Source: CAVZQN01 sp963837395 (GTDB lineage Bacteria; Acidobacteriota; HRBIN11; JAKEFK01). Taken from it: a stretch of 64,000 nt of DNA. Both the position numbers and the translations under genes were made by a program. The DNA lies in NCBI GenBank assembly GCA_963837395.1, contig CAWINI010000003.1:558001-622000 (forward strand), read 5' to 3'. The notes under the pieces are model-generated. The model was not told where the DNA came from and did not search any database. It saw only the letters and a list, made by a program, of their open reading frames with translations. Shown in pieces: positions 41,526-51,594 of the stretch. Numbering within the stretch: the first letter of the stretch is position 1; every line of letters starts with the position of its first letter.

Positions 41526-43692
41526 AAACGATGCAGATGTAATCACCAATCCTAATCTGAAACTTGTTGGTCTATATTCCATTTGAACTGTACTTGATCC
41601 GGCGGGAACAAGAAGTCCACGAAACAAATAATTTGATCTGTAAATTCGGGTGAAACTGTTATTGATCTTAGCTGTCCAGCCTGGATAATAAACATCGCTG
41701 ACAACTAGAAATGCCGGATTTGCTGTTTCAACTTGAATCTCCATGCTGCTTTTCGCAATTTTCATAATTTGAACTTTTGCATCAGGATCTTTCGCTTCAT
41801 CAAAAGCGAAGTTTTCTTCAACCAATGCAATTTCATCAGGCCTGTATTTGATTCGGCCAGGAAGTGTCGAAATAACGATCGCGTTGCGAACTTGCTCGCG
41901 TGATGCTTGAATCACTTTTGGCACAAGCCATGCGCGCGGCATCGCTCGGCGATTCTCAAAAATTACAGAGCTTCCGAATTGACGAACTAATTTCCAGCGA
42001 TTGCCAACCGGATCCTCACTATCAGAATCAATTCTTGCCGATATATAACGGACCGCCATCAAATCCAAACATCGATTTTGCGCCGTCATCCAGTTTCCTT
42101 GTAGATTTCCTTCCCCGGACATTGATAACAATTCATTAACTCGTTTCAAAACAAGAGATCCATAACCGCTGCCACTTGGAAGAGACCATAAGCGTGTCAG
42201 GTTCGGCTTTCCTTCATCAACATCGGACCATACACCTCGCACCGGGAAAAAACGCTGATAGGTTTTATTTAATTTTTCTGACACACCCTTCAAAGTTTCA
42301 GGCAGCAGTAGCACAGTTTTTTCAGGCGAAAGCTTCCATTCGCAAAAAAATCCGATGCTGGCTAAATCAAGGATTAGAACAGCAATCATTATTGAAGCCC
42401 GAAATGTGGATGGTTCACGCACGTAAAAATAGACAACAAAACAAGCAATGAAAAAAAGAATGATTGGCATTGCTATCGATGCATTAGCCCATGGAGCAAG
42501 CGTTATATTTGTGCCGACGTTCTTTAAAGACATGTTGTGTATTTTCGTTGAATACAACCAGATGGCAGCTCCCGCAATAAGAAAAATGATCCCGGTTGAA
42601 ATTACAGCCTGCATCACCACTTTATAGTTCGCATATCTTTGATGGATTGCAGCAGATCCAAACCCGGAAAGCATAGTCAACGCGAGAGTCATTTCATAAA
42701 CATGTCTGGCTGGCACACGAAAGTTATTTAATCCCGGAACTAAAAACATCCAACGAGCCAACGGTAACGTATGACTCAGAGTCAGGAACAATGAAATAAT
42801 GAAGACAACAACCCAGAACCACACCAGCCGGTTTTCTTTACGCCGTTGCAACCCAACAAAACTTAGGAGGATCGTAACGAGCCCAGGATAAAAAGTTCTT
42901 TCAATAAAGTTTATCGGACCGAAAGTAGGGATAATAAAGACTTGTATCCGGCGCACCGAAAAGACCCGGGAAAATAAATGTAGTCAGATTGAAAGGTCTC
43001 AAGGAAATTGATTGAAAGAAACGAAGGTCTGGCTTTTCACGAATGCTTTCGGAAACTAATTCAAACAATGGGACTAACTGAATTGCAGTCAATGACATGC
43101 CCGCTATAAACATGCCCGCACATATCGCCAGAAATTGTATCGGACGATTTGAACTAAACAGCGCGAGGGTCAGTGCGTAAAAACCGGCAACAATTAAACC
43201 GTAAGTTGGAATTTGTGGATGCCCCGCCAGAAGACTGAAAGCAATGGCAAATGCGCCAATCACAAACCAAATTCTATGACTTTCAATCTTCAGCTTTTCA
43301 ATTGAAAGAAGAACCAGAGGAATCCAGACCATTCCATGCAGGATGATTGTGTGACAAAGGTGGGCCATCGAGAAACCGCACATTCCGGCAACAATTCCGG
43401 AAACTGCAGCACCAACCCATGACTTTGTTAAGAAATATGTATAGGCATAAGAAAAGCAGCTCAAGAGTACATAAGCACTGATTACAAAACCATTCCAAAA
43501 TCCAAAGAGCGAAAACAACCTCGCAATTGGATACCATGTTGCATTTTGCAAATCCGCAGCTACCGGAAAACCGGCCTGCAGGCCTGGTTCCCAAAGAGAA
43601 ACAGGACTCAAGAAGCTGGGAAGATAAAGCGCCAAAGAATCACTGATTGCAAGGATTCGGCCGAAAACAAAACCGGCGAAAAGAAGATGCAA
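41481..43692 (-). CDS. YfhO-like membrane protein, frameshifted
   Basis: Two adjacent minus-strand frames together form one protein of about 736 residues. The first part has the signal-like N-terminus LFAGFVFGRILAISDSLALY and a long run of helices ending FPGLFGAPDTSLYYPYF. The second part continues with INFIERTFYPGLVTILL and many helices, then a C-terminal soluble domain. The joint is at 42921, where one C too many (TTTCGG) shifts the frame; removing it reads PYFGPINFIE. The family is linked to glycosylation of lipoteichoic acids or surface polymers; no substrate is proposed. Confidence 0.75.
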
Positions 43693-43747
43693 TAAAGTAA
43701 TACATAAAAACCAATAACCTTTGCCGAATGTTTTAACTCTATTTGCA

Positions 43748-43787
43748 TTTTCAATTTGAAATCTGCGATCTGAAATCTGAAATCTAT
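43748..43787. repeat. Tandem TGAAATC units
   Basis: TTTTCAATTTGAAATCTGCG is followed by ATCTGAAATCTGAAATCT, i.e. repeated 7 nt TGAAATC words. A perfect -35-like TTGACA (43788-43793) follows at once, 40 bases before the next gene start. Confidence 0.5.
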
Positions 43788-43832
43788 TTGACAGTGTAAG
43801 ATATTTTGGGTAGTGTTTGATGGTTATTAGAG

Positions 43833-44645
43833 ATGGCTGAGCAAAAGGTCCCTACGATTACCCTGCTTACCGATTATGGAACGCGCGATGGATACGTTGC
43901 AAGCATGAAGGGTGCTATTTTAAGCATCAATTCAACCGTAAATATTATCGACATTTCTCATGATATAGCACCACAGGACATTCTTGAAGCTGCATTTGTA
44001 TTAAGATCCGCCTTCTCTTATTTTCCAACTCGCACAATTCATGTGGTGGTTGTTGATCCGACAGTCGGATCCACCCGGAAAATTCTAATGGTTTCCACCG
44101 ATAACTATTACTTCATCGCTCCTGATAATGGCGTCCTTTCCCTGATTTATGATATCGAACCGTTTTCTAGCGTGATTGAAGTTTCAGCTGAGCATTATTA
44201 TCGAAATGTCGTCAGTAACACATTTCACGGAAGAGATATCATGGCGCCTGCAGCAGCGTGGTTATCCAAAGGGAATCCTATGGATCACTTTGGAGAACCA
44301 ACAGAAAATTATTTGAAGCTTTCGTTTCCAAAACCCAAAGTAGTTGCCGAAGGCACATTAAAAGGGAATATTGTTCACATTGATCGTTTTGGGAATCTTA
44401 TTACGAATGTAACCCGGAATGATTATGAAGAATTAAGATCCAAAACGCCGGGTGAAAATTTCAAAACGGTAGTAGGAAAACAAGAGATTAACGGACTCAA
44501 AAATTATTACGCGCAGGGTCAAAAGGGTGAGCTATTGGCTCTGTTCGGCAGTTCCGATTTCCTGGAAATTGCGCAAACTCAAGGTTCAGCAGCAAAGACA
44601 CTTGGTATTTCGCGCGGAGCAGAAATCGGAATCGTACTAAAATAA
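43833..44645 (+). CDS. SAM hydroxide adenosyltransferase family protein (DUF62)
   Basis: This 270-residue enzyme belongs to the family that includes chlorinase and fluorinase. In bacteria most members split SAM with water to adenosine and methionine. Motifs seen are TLLTDYGTRDGYVASMKG (residues 9-26), HVVVVDPTVGS, FIAPDNGVLSL, TFHGRDIMAPAAAWL and HIDRFGNLITN. The halogenase loop is not present, so halogenation is not expected. The upstream region has a perfect TTGACA (43788-43793) but only a weak -10 (TAGTGT). It is followed 21 bases later by the penicillin-binding protein. Confidence 0.93.
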   Translation: MAEQKVPTITLLTDYGTRDGYVASMKGAILSINSTVNIIDISHDIAPQDILEAAFVLRSAFSYFPTRTIHVVVVDPTVGSTRKILMVSTDNYYFIAPDNGVLSLIYDIEPFSSVIEVSAEHYYRNVVSNTFHGRDIMAPAAAWLSKGNPMDHFGEPTENYLKLSFPKPKVVAEGTLKGNIVHIDRFGNLITNVTRNDYEELRSKTPGENFKTVVGKQEINGLKNYYAQGQKGELLALFGSSDFLEIAQTQGSAAKTLGISRGAEIGIVLK

Positions 44646-44666
44646 CGCCCCCTCCAACAATCTAAA

Positions 44667-46358
44667 TTGAGATTGCCGACAGGTTACAAATATATCAATA
44701 GGGAGAAAGTCTCCAAACGGAGGAAATCTCTCCGCAAATTTTTATTCATTCTGCCAGTTCTTCTTTTGTTGGCTGTAGTTCTTTATGGATCTTATTTTCT
44801 TCAAACGTCGGGTATTGAAGAAAAGATATTGATCGGGAATTATGATGAAGCATCAAGAGCCTTAAACGACTGGAAATTTTTGCCACTCGTAAACGGCCGT
44901 GTTTATGAAGCTCTTGGCACAATCGAGTTGATGAAACAAAATGCAGAGTCGGCAGCTCCTTATTTTGAACGAGCGATCACAAAGCCATTTTTTCGTCCGT
45001 TAAGTATCTGGCCAGACATTTTAAAAATTTTATGGGGAAACGGCCGCTATCATGAAGGATTGTATTATGCGCAGCACCTTCAAAAGAAATATGGGGGCGA
45101 CCAGAAGATCCATTTTTACAAAGCAGGATTTTTAGCCGGAGATAATCAGCTTGCGGATGCATCACGCGAGTTGCAAGCTGCTGGAAATATTCCCGAATTT
45201 ACACCTGAAATCGGATTACTGAAATCTGAAATCGAACAAAGAACCACCACAGGCCACTATCCATTTTTAATTGATCGCGAAAATCTACCTGTTGTAAATC
45301 TTACTCTGAATGGAAATCCGATCTATTTGTCGGATACCATTCGTCCTCTATTGATCAATTCTAAGTACGACCTTGTCGATTCATTAAAGAAAACGGATCC
45401 GAAGAATCAAACAGTTTTCACAATCGATTCGCGAATTCAAAATGCAGCAGAAAGAGCACTGGATAAATATTCGGGAGCTATTGTACTTCTGGATGTAAAG
45501 AACGGTGACATCCTTGCTGCTGCATCAAATCCTGCAGCAGCATCAGCAGCCTTCACTAAGAATTTTGAACCAGGATCAATTATCAAAATGATTACGCTTG
45601 CCGGGGGTCTGGAACGCGGACTGGATATGAAAAAAATTGTGCCGTATCAATGCGATGGCTATCTGAAACTTCATGATAATAAGGTGCTTTATTGTTGGGA
45701 CAAACATGGTTTGGTGAAAGACATAAATACAGCCACAGCAGTTTCATGTAATGTTGGTTTTGCAAAAATGGGATTGTTGTTAAAGCCGGCGGATTTGATC
45801 GCGAATCTAAAACAATTTGGATTTAACGATCGATTAAGCGGAATGATGCCCGTAGATCTTGGAAAAATAAAAGAAGGTCAGGTTGATGATGAATATATTT
45901 CGCAACTTTCCATTGGATTGGATTACTTGAGCATCACGCCTTTGCATGCGGCAATGATAGCATCAGCAATCGCAAATAATGGAGAATGTTTCACACCGCG
46001 TCTGATATCGGGTTATAAAAACATTGTTGGATTACCTTTTGGAATTTTACCAGGCGTTGAATACCGAAGATTTATGAGTGAAAAAACTGCGCACGTGCTA
46101 ACCGAGGCAATGGTTGAGGTTGTCAAAAATCCAGAAGGTACAGGAAGACGTGTTCTGTTGCCATCATTTCCAATTGCAATGAAAACTGGCACCGCCGGAA
46201 AAGGCGCAAATGGATATGATCCTGTCATAATCGGCTTTGGTCCGGTTTCTAATCCGAAAATCGCATTTGCCGTTTTCCTCGAACATGCAGGAAAAGCTGA
46301 GTTTGAGGGTGCCCGCATTACCAGGTTGTTCCTTGAATCCATTCAAGGTTATATTTAG
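44667..46358 (+). CDS. Penicillin-binding transpeptidase with N-terminal TPR-like region
   Basis: A 563-residue membrane protein. One transmembrane helix (FLFILPVLLLLAVVLYGSYF) is followed by a helical TPR-like region (about 60-190) and a transpeptidase domain with all three catalytic motifs: SIIK (serine 304), SCN (361-363) and KTG (506-508). It lacks the glycosyltransferase domain of class A enzymes, so it is class B-like; the TPR-like segment in place of the usual dimerisation domain is unusual. TTG 44667 is the only candidate upstream start, without an obvious ribosome-binding site, so the N-terminus is uncertain. Confidence 0.85.
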   Translation: MRLPTGYKYINREKVSKRRKSLRKFLFILPVLLLLAVVLYGSYFLQTSGIEEKILIGNYDEASRALNDWKFLPLVNGRVYEALGTIELMKQNAESAAPYFERAITKPFFRPLSIWPDILKILWGNGRYHEGLYYAQHLQKKYGGDQKIHFYKAGFLAGDNQLADASRELQAAGNIPEFTPEIGLLKSEIEQRTTTGHYPFLIDRENLPVVNLTLNGNPIYLSDTIRPLLINSKYDLVDSLKKTDPKNQTVFTIDSRIQNAAERALDKYSGAIVLLDVKNGDILAAASNPAAASAAFTKNFEPGSIIKMITLAGGLERGLDMKKIVPYQCDGYLKLHDNKVLYCWDKHGLVKDINTATAVSCNVGFAKMGLLLKPADLIANLKQFGFNDRLSGMMPVDLGKIKEGQVDDEYISQLSIGLDYLSITPLHAAMIASAIANNGECFTPRLISGYKNIVGLPFGILPGVEYRRFMSEKTAHVLTEAMVEVVKNPEGTGRRVLLPSFPIAMKTGTAGKGANGYDPVIIGFGPVSNPKIAFAVFLEHAGKAEFEGARITRLFLESIQGYI

Positions 46359-46364
46359 ACTCTC

Positions 46365-46440
46365 AATCGTACTCTTACTCGTAATCGTACTCGTACTCGG
46401 CTTTTCGATTACGATTAAGAGTACGAGTACGAGTAAGATT
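46365..46440. repeat. Inverted array of CGTACT units, copy 1
   Basis: A left arm of six-base CGTACT/CTTACT words (46365-46399), a short loop and a right arm of GAGTACGAGTACGAGTAAG (to about 46437) lie just upstream of the thiolase ATG at 46446. A sister array, with the same words but different order, is at 53702-53785. Confidence 0.7.
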
Positions 46441-46445
46441 TCATT

Positions 46446-47648
46446 ATGGATAAAATTAGAGACGTTTATGTTCTGCAAGCGAAGCGAACTCCGATCGGGC
46501 GTTTCGGCGGAATTTTCAAAGATATCCCTGCCGTTGATCTCGGAATTCATGTAACCAGGGCGTTATTGCAGGAAACCGGGGTAAAACCTGAAGAAGTCGA
46601 CGAAGCTATTTTCGGTCATGCAAGACCTGCGGGTTGCGGACCGAATCCCGCGCGCCAGGTTTCGTATCGTTCCGGGATTCCGGATAGCGTTCCGGCATTT
46701 ACGGTGAACAAAGCCTGCGGCTCCGGCTTAAAGGCATTGATTCTGGGCTCGCAATCAATTCAACTCGGACAAGCTGATTGTGTGTTGGTGGGTGGAATCG
46801 AAAGCATGAGCAGGGTTCCATTTTTGTTAGATCAAGCCCGTTTTGATGGATATCGTCTTGGTCATGGCAAATTAATTGATGCCATGTATCGTGACGGATT
46901 TCATTGTCCGATCAGCGATATGTTAATGGGCGAAACTGCGGAGAAGTTAGCGCAAATTCATGAGATCAGCCGGCATGAACAGGATCAATTCGCATTAGAA
47001 AGTCAGCAAAAAGCGGCCCGTGCAATTCAAGCAGGAAAATTCAAAGACGAAATCATCCCTGTTCCGGTGAAAGTAAAAAAAGAAACACAGATGATAGATC
47101 GTGATGAACATCCGCGTGGTGATACAACAATTGAAGCTCTAGCAAAACTGGTCCCGGTTTTTAGTGAAACTGGAACAGTTACCGCAGGAAATTCATCCGG
47201 AATTACAGATGGCGCATCTGCGATTTTACTTTGCAGCGCAGAATTTTTAGAAAAACATGGCTTGAAACCGCTCGCTCGCGTTGTTGGTTACGAAAAAGCT
47301 GGTGTACCTCCTGATATCATGGGAATTGAGCCTGTGCCTGCAACACAAAAACTGCTTGAACGTTTGCAGATGAATTTGAACGACTTTGCTTTAATCGAAT
47401 TGAATGAAGCCTTCGCAGCTCAAGTGATTGCAGTAGATCGTTTGATGCCGATGCATCCGGAAAGATTGAATGTAAACGGCGGTGCAATCGCCTTAGGACA
47501 TCCAATCGGTTGTACCGGAGCGCGCATCACAACAACTTTGCTTCACGAATTAAAACGCCGAAGCAACGGAAAAAGGAATTACGGACTCGCCACGCTTTGC
47601 ATTAGCGGGGGTCTCGGGCTTTCCGTAGCATTCGAAAACGTCGCATAA
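46446..47648 (+). CDS. Acetyl-CoA C-acetyltransferase (thiolase II)
   Basis: A thiolase of 400 residues with the nucleophilic cysteine in VNKACGSGLKALI (near residue 88), the histidine region GGAIALGHPIGCTGAR and the second cysteine in LATLCISGGLG. It heads a plus-strand locus with a crotonase and an acyl-CoA dehydrogenase. The order suggests a short-chain or dicarboxylic acyl-CoA pathway distinct from fadNAE. The start codon ATG at 46446 directly follows the inverted array at 46365-46440, so that array lies in the leader. Confidence 0.95.
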   Translation: MDKIRDVYVLQAKRTPIGRFGGIFKDIPAVDLGIHVTRALLQETGVKPEEVDEAIFGHARPAGCGPNPARQVSYRSGIPDSVPAFTVNKACGSGLKALILGSQSIQLGQADCVLVGGIESMSRVPFLLDQARFDGYRLGHGKLIDAMYRDGFHCPISDMLMGETAEKLAQIHEISRHEQDQFALESQQKAARAIQAGKFKDEIIPVPVKVKKETQMIDRDEHPRGDTTIEALAKLVPVFSETGTVTAGNSSGITDGASAILLCSAEFLEKHGLKPLARVVGYEKAGVPPDIMGIEPVPATQKLLERLQMNLNDFALIELNEAFAAQVIAVDRLMPMHPERLNVNGGAIALGHPIGCTGARITTTLLHELKRRSNGKRNYGLATLCISGGLGLSVAFENVA

Positions 47649-47660
47649 GGGGACGTAAAC

Positions 47661-48449
47661 ATGGAATGGACCGAATCCGCGCAAACACCGAAACATATTG
47701 TCTGTAAAGAAAAGGACGGCATGTTCCAAATCTTTTTGAATCGGCCTCCAACAAATGCACTCAATCTCGAAATGATCGAAGAACTGAATGCCGCTGTTGC
47801 GAGCTTGATGTATCGAACGGATTTGAAACTAATCACGTTCCTTCCATCAGGTGAAAATTTTTGTCAGGGATTTTCTCCTGATGATTTTACGGCTGGACGT
47901 GCATATCAACTGATCGAAGCCTTTGGACGACTTTTCGAACAATTGCAAGCGACAAGCATTCCCATTCTTTCCGTAATCAAAGGAAAAGCATTTGGAGCTG
48001 GCCTGGAACTTGTAACATTTTCCGATCTTGCCATCGCAGCAGAAAGTTCAACGTTCCGATTTCCTGAAGTGCGTATTGGATTGATTCCTACCATCGCCTG
48101 TAACATCCTTCAAAAAGTTATACCTTACAAACGCGCCGCGGAGCTGATTTTGTCTGGTGAATTGATTACAGCAAAGGAAGCGGAGACATACGGCCTCATT
48201 AATAAAGCTGTTCCTGATGACAAATTGCAAGAACAAGCAGGACTGATGGTTGGAAAGTTGCTGCAATCCTCAGCGCCCGTATTACAGTGCGCAAAAAAAG
48301 CAATGATTGCTTCGCAGGATAAAACTTTATCGGAGAGTTTGGACGCAATCGAAGAAATTTATTTGCAACAAGTACTGACTTTGGAAGATTCAAAAGAAGG
48401 CATTCAAGCTTTCATTGAAAACCGAAAACCTGTCTGGAAGAATCGGTAA
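47661..48449 (+). CDS. Enoyl-CoA hydratase/isomerase family protein
   Basis: The protein (262 residues) has a crotonase fold. Both catalytic glutamates of the hydratase type are kept, in GAGLELVTFSDLAIA and in FPEVRIGLIPT. Oxyanion-hole positions are in the region LPSGENFCQGFSPDDF. The locus (thiolase, crotonase, glutaryl-like dehydrogenase) fits degradation of a dicarboxylic or aromatic-derived acyl-CoA, but the substrate is not determinable. It starts 12 bases after the thiolase stop. Confidence 0.9.
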   Translation: MEWTESAQTPKHIVCKEKDGMFQIFLNRPPTNALNLEMIEELNAAVASLMYRTDLKLITFLPSGENFCQGFSPDDFTAGRAYQLIEAFGRLFEQLQATSIPILSVIKGKAFGAGLELVTFSDLAIAAESSTFRFPEVRIGLIPTIACNILQKVIPYKRAAELILSGELITAKEAETYGLINKAVPDDKLQEQAGLMVGKLLQSSAPVLQCAKKAMIASQDKTLSESLDAIEEIYLQQVLTLEDSKEGIQAFIENRKPVWKNR

Positions 48450-48489
48450 AAGAAAACCACAGAGTCACGGAGATACGGAGTAAATTAAT

Positions 48490-49648
48490 TTGTTTCAAGG
48501 TTTAGACTTCTACAATATCGACCCTTTGCTAAACGAAGAAGAGCGGATGGTGCGTGATACAATCCGCCAATTTGTTTCGGACAAAGTAATTCCCATCATC
48601 GAAAAACACAATCGTGAAGCCACCTTCCCAATTCATTTAGTCCCCCAACTTGATGAACTAGGTGTGCTGGGCGCAAACATTACTGGCTATGGATGCGCGG
48701 GATTGAACAACGTTGCTTATGGATTGATCATGCAAGAATTGGAACGTGGCGATAGCGGACTCCGCAGTTTCGCATCGGTGCAAGGCTCATTGGTGATGTA
48801 TCCGATTCTAAGCTTTGGTTCCGATGAGCAAAAGGACAAATGGTTACCGGAGCTTGCAGCCGGACGCAAAATCGGATGTTTTGGATTAACCGAGCCGGAC
48901 TTTGGATCAAATCCATCAGGAATGCTGACTAAAGCTGTCCGCGATGGCAATCATTGGATCTTGAATGGAACAAAACGCTGGATAACAAATGGCAGCATTG
49001 CCGATGTTGCGGTTGTATGGCCGTACTGAAGATGGAGTCCGCGGTTTTCTTGTTGAAAAAGGCACGCCTGGCTTTACTACGATTGAGCAAAAAGGAAAAT
49101 TTTCGCTCCGCGCATCTGTTACTTCGGAATTGATTTTAGAAGACTGTAAACTTCCGTCCGATTCCATCCTTCCGCAATCAAAAGGCATTGGATCGCCATT
49201 GAGCTGTCTGAATCAAGCGCGATATGGAATTGCCTGGGGTGCAATTGGAGCAGCAATGGCTTGTTACGATGAAGCCGTAAATTATGCAAAGACCCGCATT
49301 CAATTTGATAAGCCGATCGCCTCATTTCAAATGATCCAGGAAAAATTGGTTTACATGCTGAGCGAAATCACAAAAGGACAACTCTTGTGTTTGCAATTAG
49401 GCCGTTTGAAAGATCAAGGGAAAGTAACCGCTCAACAGGTTTCGCTAGCCAAAATGAACAACGTTTATCATGCGCTGCAAATTGCCAGAACGGCGCGCGA
49501 TATTCTTGGCGCCAGCGGAATTACGGATGAATATCAATGCGGACGCCATATGTGCAATCTTGAATCTGTTTTCACTTACGAAGGCACGCATAATATCCAC
49601 ACCCTGGTGCTGGGTGAATGGATCACCGGCATCCCCGCCTTTCGATAA
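48490..49648 (+). CDS. Acyl-CoA dehydrogenase (glutaryl-CoA dehydrogenase-like), frameshifted
   Basis: Two frames give one product of about 385 residues, the normal length. The first half (TTG start preceded by GGAG) has EEERMVRDTIRQFV, GCFGLTEPDFGSNPSG and LNGTKRWITNGSIADVAVVW. The second half continues with GRTEDGVRGFLVEKGTPGF and ends TYEGTHNIHTLVLG, containing the catalytic glutamate position. An extra base (or two missing) at about 49019-49023 (TATGGCCGT) breaks the frame. The wording DFGSNPSG and the EGTHNIHTLVLG end match glutaryl-CoA dehydrogenases. It completes the thiolase-crotonase-dehydrogenase set. Confidence 0.75.
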
Positions 49649-49663
49649 TCTTTACCGCAAAGT

Positions 49664-50815
49664 ATGCTCGCCGTCGTTGTTTCCAATCGCGCCAAAAAGC
49701 GGCTCAAAGGAAAACATCCCTGGATTTTTTCGAATGAGATTGTAGAAAAGCCTGATGTCCCCGCAGGCGAAATAGTAGAAGTCCACGATGAAGAAGGACA
49801 TCGCATCGCCACCGGTTATTTCAATCCTCACACTCTGATCGCAGTTCGCATCCTTTCCTATCATCAGGAATTCGATTTGCGCGATCGGATCGCTAAAGCT
49901 TTAGAATTTCGCAAACGCCATTACCAAACACTCACCTATCGCTGGATCTACGGTGAATCTGATGGATTGCCCGGGTTAATTGTAGATCGTTATTCGCAAA
50001 CATTAGTCGCGCAAATACTCACTGCCGGAATGGAAAAACTTCGAAACGAAATCATTAAATCGCTTGTTGAATTCGGTTCACCAGCTCGAATTCTTTTTCG
50101 CAACGATTCTTCGTATCGCCTTCTGGAAGGATTGCCGCAACAAGTTGAATGGGTGTACGGCGATCCTATGGATCAAGAAATAATTGAGCTTGATGATTTG
50201 AAATTTGAGGTGAACTACACCGAAGGACAAAAAACCGGATTCTTCCTGGATCAACAAACAAACCGGCAGCGCTTGAGCAAATACGCACATGGTGAACGGA
50301 TGCTGGATGTGTTCAGTTACTCTGGCGGTTGGAGTATCTACGGAGCTAAGGCCGGCCTGAAACAAATCACCGCTGTTGATTCTTCTGTGGATGCATTGAA
50401 GTCGGCGTCTCGCAACGCTGAACTAAACAACTTTAAATTGCAATGCATCGAACAGGATGCGTTTCAATTTTTGCGCGAAGGTTATTCTTCCAAGGAACGT
50501 TATGATGTGATCGTTCTTGATCCGCCTGCATTCTGCAAATCGAAACGTCAGTTGCCGGAAGCAGTCAGAGGGTATCGTGAAATTAATTTGCGCGCCATGA
50601 AATTGCTGGAACGCGATGGTGTTTTATTTACCTGTTCTTGTTCACAGCCGGTAACGCCTGAACTATTTGTTGATGTTCTTCGACAAGCAGCCGCTGATTC
50701 CGGAAGAACATTTCGCATGCTTGAACTTTTGTTCCACCCTCTGGATCATCCGGTGTTGTTGCAGTTTCCGGAATCGCTGTATTTGAAATGTGCGATCTTG
50801 CAGCTTGCGGGCTAG
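49664..50815 (+). CDS. rlmI: Class I SAM-dependent rRNA methyltransferase (RlmI-like)
   Basis: The enzyme has 383 residues. An N-terminal PUA domain (KRLKGKHPWIFSNEI) is followed by a methyltransferase domain with ERMLDVFSYSGGWSIYGA (SAM-binding) and VIVLDPPAFCKSK (DPPAF catalytic motif). This matches the m5C methyltransferases of the RlmI/RlmK group, which modify 23S rRNA. Its last residues (LAG) and TAG stop are encoded by the start of the hairpin repeat at 50807, so the 3' end coincides with the repeat. Confidence 0.93.
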   Translation: MLAVVVSNRAKKRLKGKHPWIFSNEIVEKPDVPAGEIVEVHDEEGHRIATGYFNPHTLIAVRILSYHQEFDLRDRIAKALEFRKRHYQTLTYRWIYGESDGLPGLIVDRYSQTLVAQILTAGMEKLRNEIIKSLVEFGSPARILFRNDSSYRLLEGLPQQVEWVYGDPMDQEIIELDDLKFEVNYTEGQKTGFFLDQQTNRQRLSKYAHGERMLDVFSYSGGWSIYGAKAGLKQITAVDSSVDALKSASRNAELNNFKLQCIEQDAFQFLREGYSSKERYDVIVLDPPAFCKSKRQLPEAVRGYREINLRAMKLLERDGVLFTCSCSQPVTPELFVDVLRQAAADSGRTFRMLELLFHPLDHPVLLQFPESLYLKCAILQLAG

Positions 50816-50853
50816 AAGCCCGCGGCCCATAATGCGGCCAAGGCCCGCGCTCC
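50807..50853. repeat. Modular covarying hairpin repeat, two units
   Basis: Between convergent genes. On the minus strand GGAGCGCGGGCC-TT-GGCCGCATTAT is followed by GGGCCGCGGGC-TTCTA-GCCCGC. It fills the whole gap exactly: the RlmI-like gene ends inside it (GCGGGCTAG) and the EEP gene ends at the base after it. Confidence 0.7.
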
Positions 50854-51594
50854 TTATTCGCTTCCATTCATCACAAAATCAGCAATTAACGGAAGATGAT
50901 CAGAAGCAATTAATGAAGTGCGGTTACGGATAAGCGATAAGCTTTGCAGTTTCAAAGGAGGATCAAAATAAACGTGATCCAAATGCAGAAATGGGAAAAA
51001 TCCCGGATATGTTTTTCTTCGTTTCAAATAGGCTTTCACATCGGCGCTTAGCATCCGGGCTGATAACATTTTGCTGGCCAGTCCACGTGTCCATTCGTTG
51101 AAATCACCGAGCAAAATCCTTGCGGCTTCCAGATTTTCATCCAACAACACAGCGGAAGTAAGAATCGTTTTCACCTGGCTGCGCCTTTCCAAAAACGCTG
51201 TACCTAAGTGAACATTGAAAACATGGATTAAAGATTCATCGAACTCAATATCGGCACGCAACACTCCCCGACGTTCGCGCCCATGAACGCTGATGTCATG
51301 ATTTATATGATTGATGATTGGAAAACGGCTAAGGGTTGTGTTGCCGTAAATTCCACCTTTGTGTTTGCGATTCTCTCCAATGCAGTAATACATCCCAAGC
51401 GATTTCGCAAAATATTCCGATTGATTCTCCTCCGGCGTTTTTCCAACGTTACTAACTACCTCTTGCAATGCAATTACATCAGCATCCATAGCTCCTAGCA
51501 CTGACAAAATACGATCGGGTCGGGTGCGTCCATCAAGACCGCGCGCTTTATGAATGTTGTAAGTGCCGATCCGCAAAGTCTTTTCAGATTTCAT
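50854..51594 (-). CDS. Endonuclease/exonuclease/phosphatase family protein
   Basis: The 246-residue protein has the EEP fold. Visible motifs are RIGTYNIHKARGLDG, ADVIALQEVV (catalytic glutamate), ILLGDFNEW (aspartate/asparagine pair) and ASDHLPLIADF. Substrates in the family range from DNA to phospholipids and inositol phosphates. The ATG at 51594 overlaps the cardiolipin synthase stop by four bases (ATGA), so it is chosen over the in-frame ATG at 51615. Pairing with a cardiolipin synthase suggests a phospholipid link. Confidence 0.88.
   Translation of the reverse strand: MKSEKTLRIGTYNIHKARGLDGRTRPDRILSVLGAMDADVIALQEVVSNVGKTPEENQSEYFAKSLGMYYCIGENRKHKGGIYGNTTLSRFPIINHINHDISVHGRERRGVLRADIEFDESLIHVFNVHLGTAFLERRSQVKTILTSAVLLDENLEAARILLGDFNEWTRGLASKMLSARMLSADVKAYLKRRKTYPGFFPFLHLDHVYFDPPLKLQSLSLIRNRTSLIASDHLPLIADFVMNGSE

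Noticed and set aside
43833..44645. Halogenase (fluorinase/chlorinase)
   Set aside because: The loop that distinguishes halogenases is absent; the protein matches the common hydrolytic SAM hydroxide adenosyltransferase form.
46365..46440. CRISPR-like repeat array
   Set aside because: Units are 6 nt with no spacers of 30 nt and no cas genes anywhere in the window.
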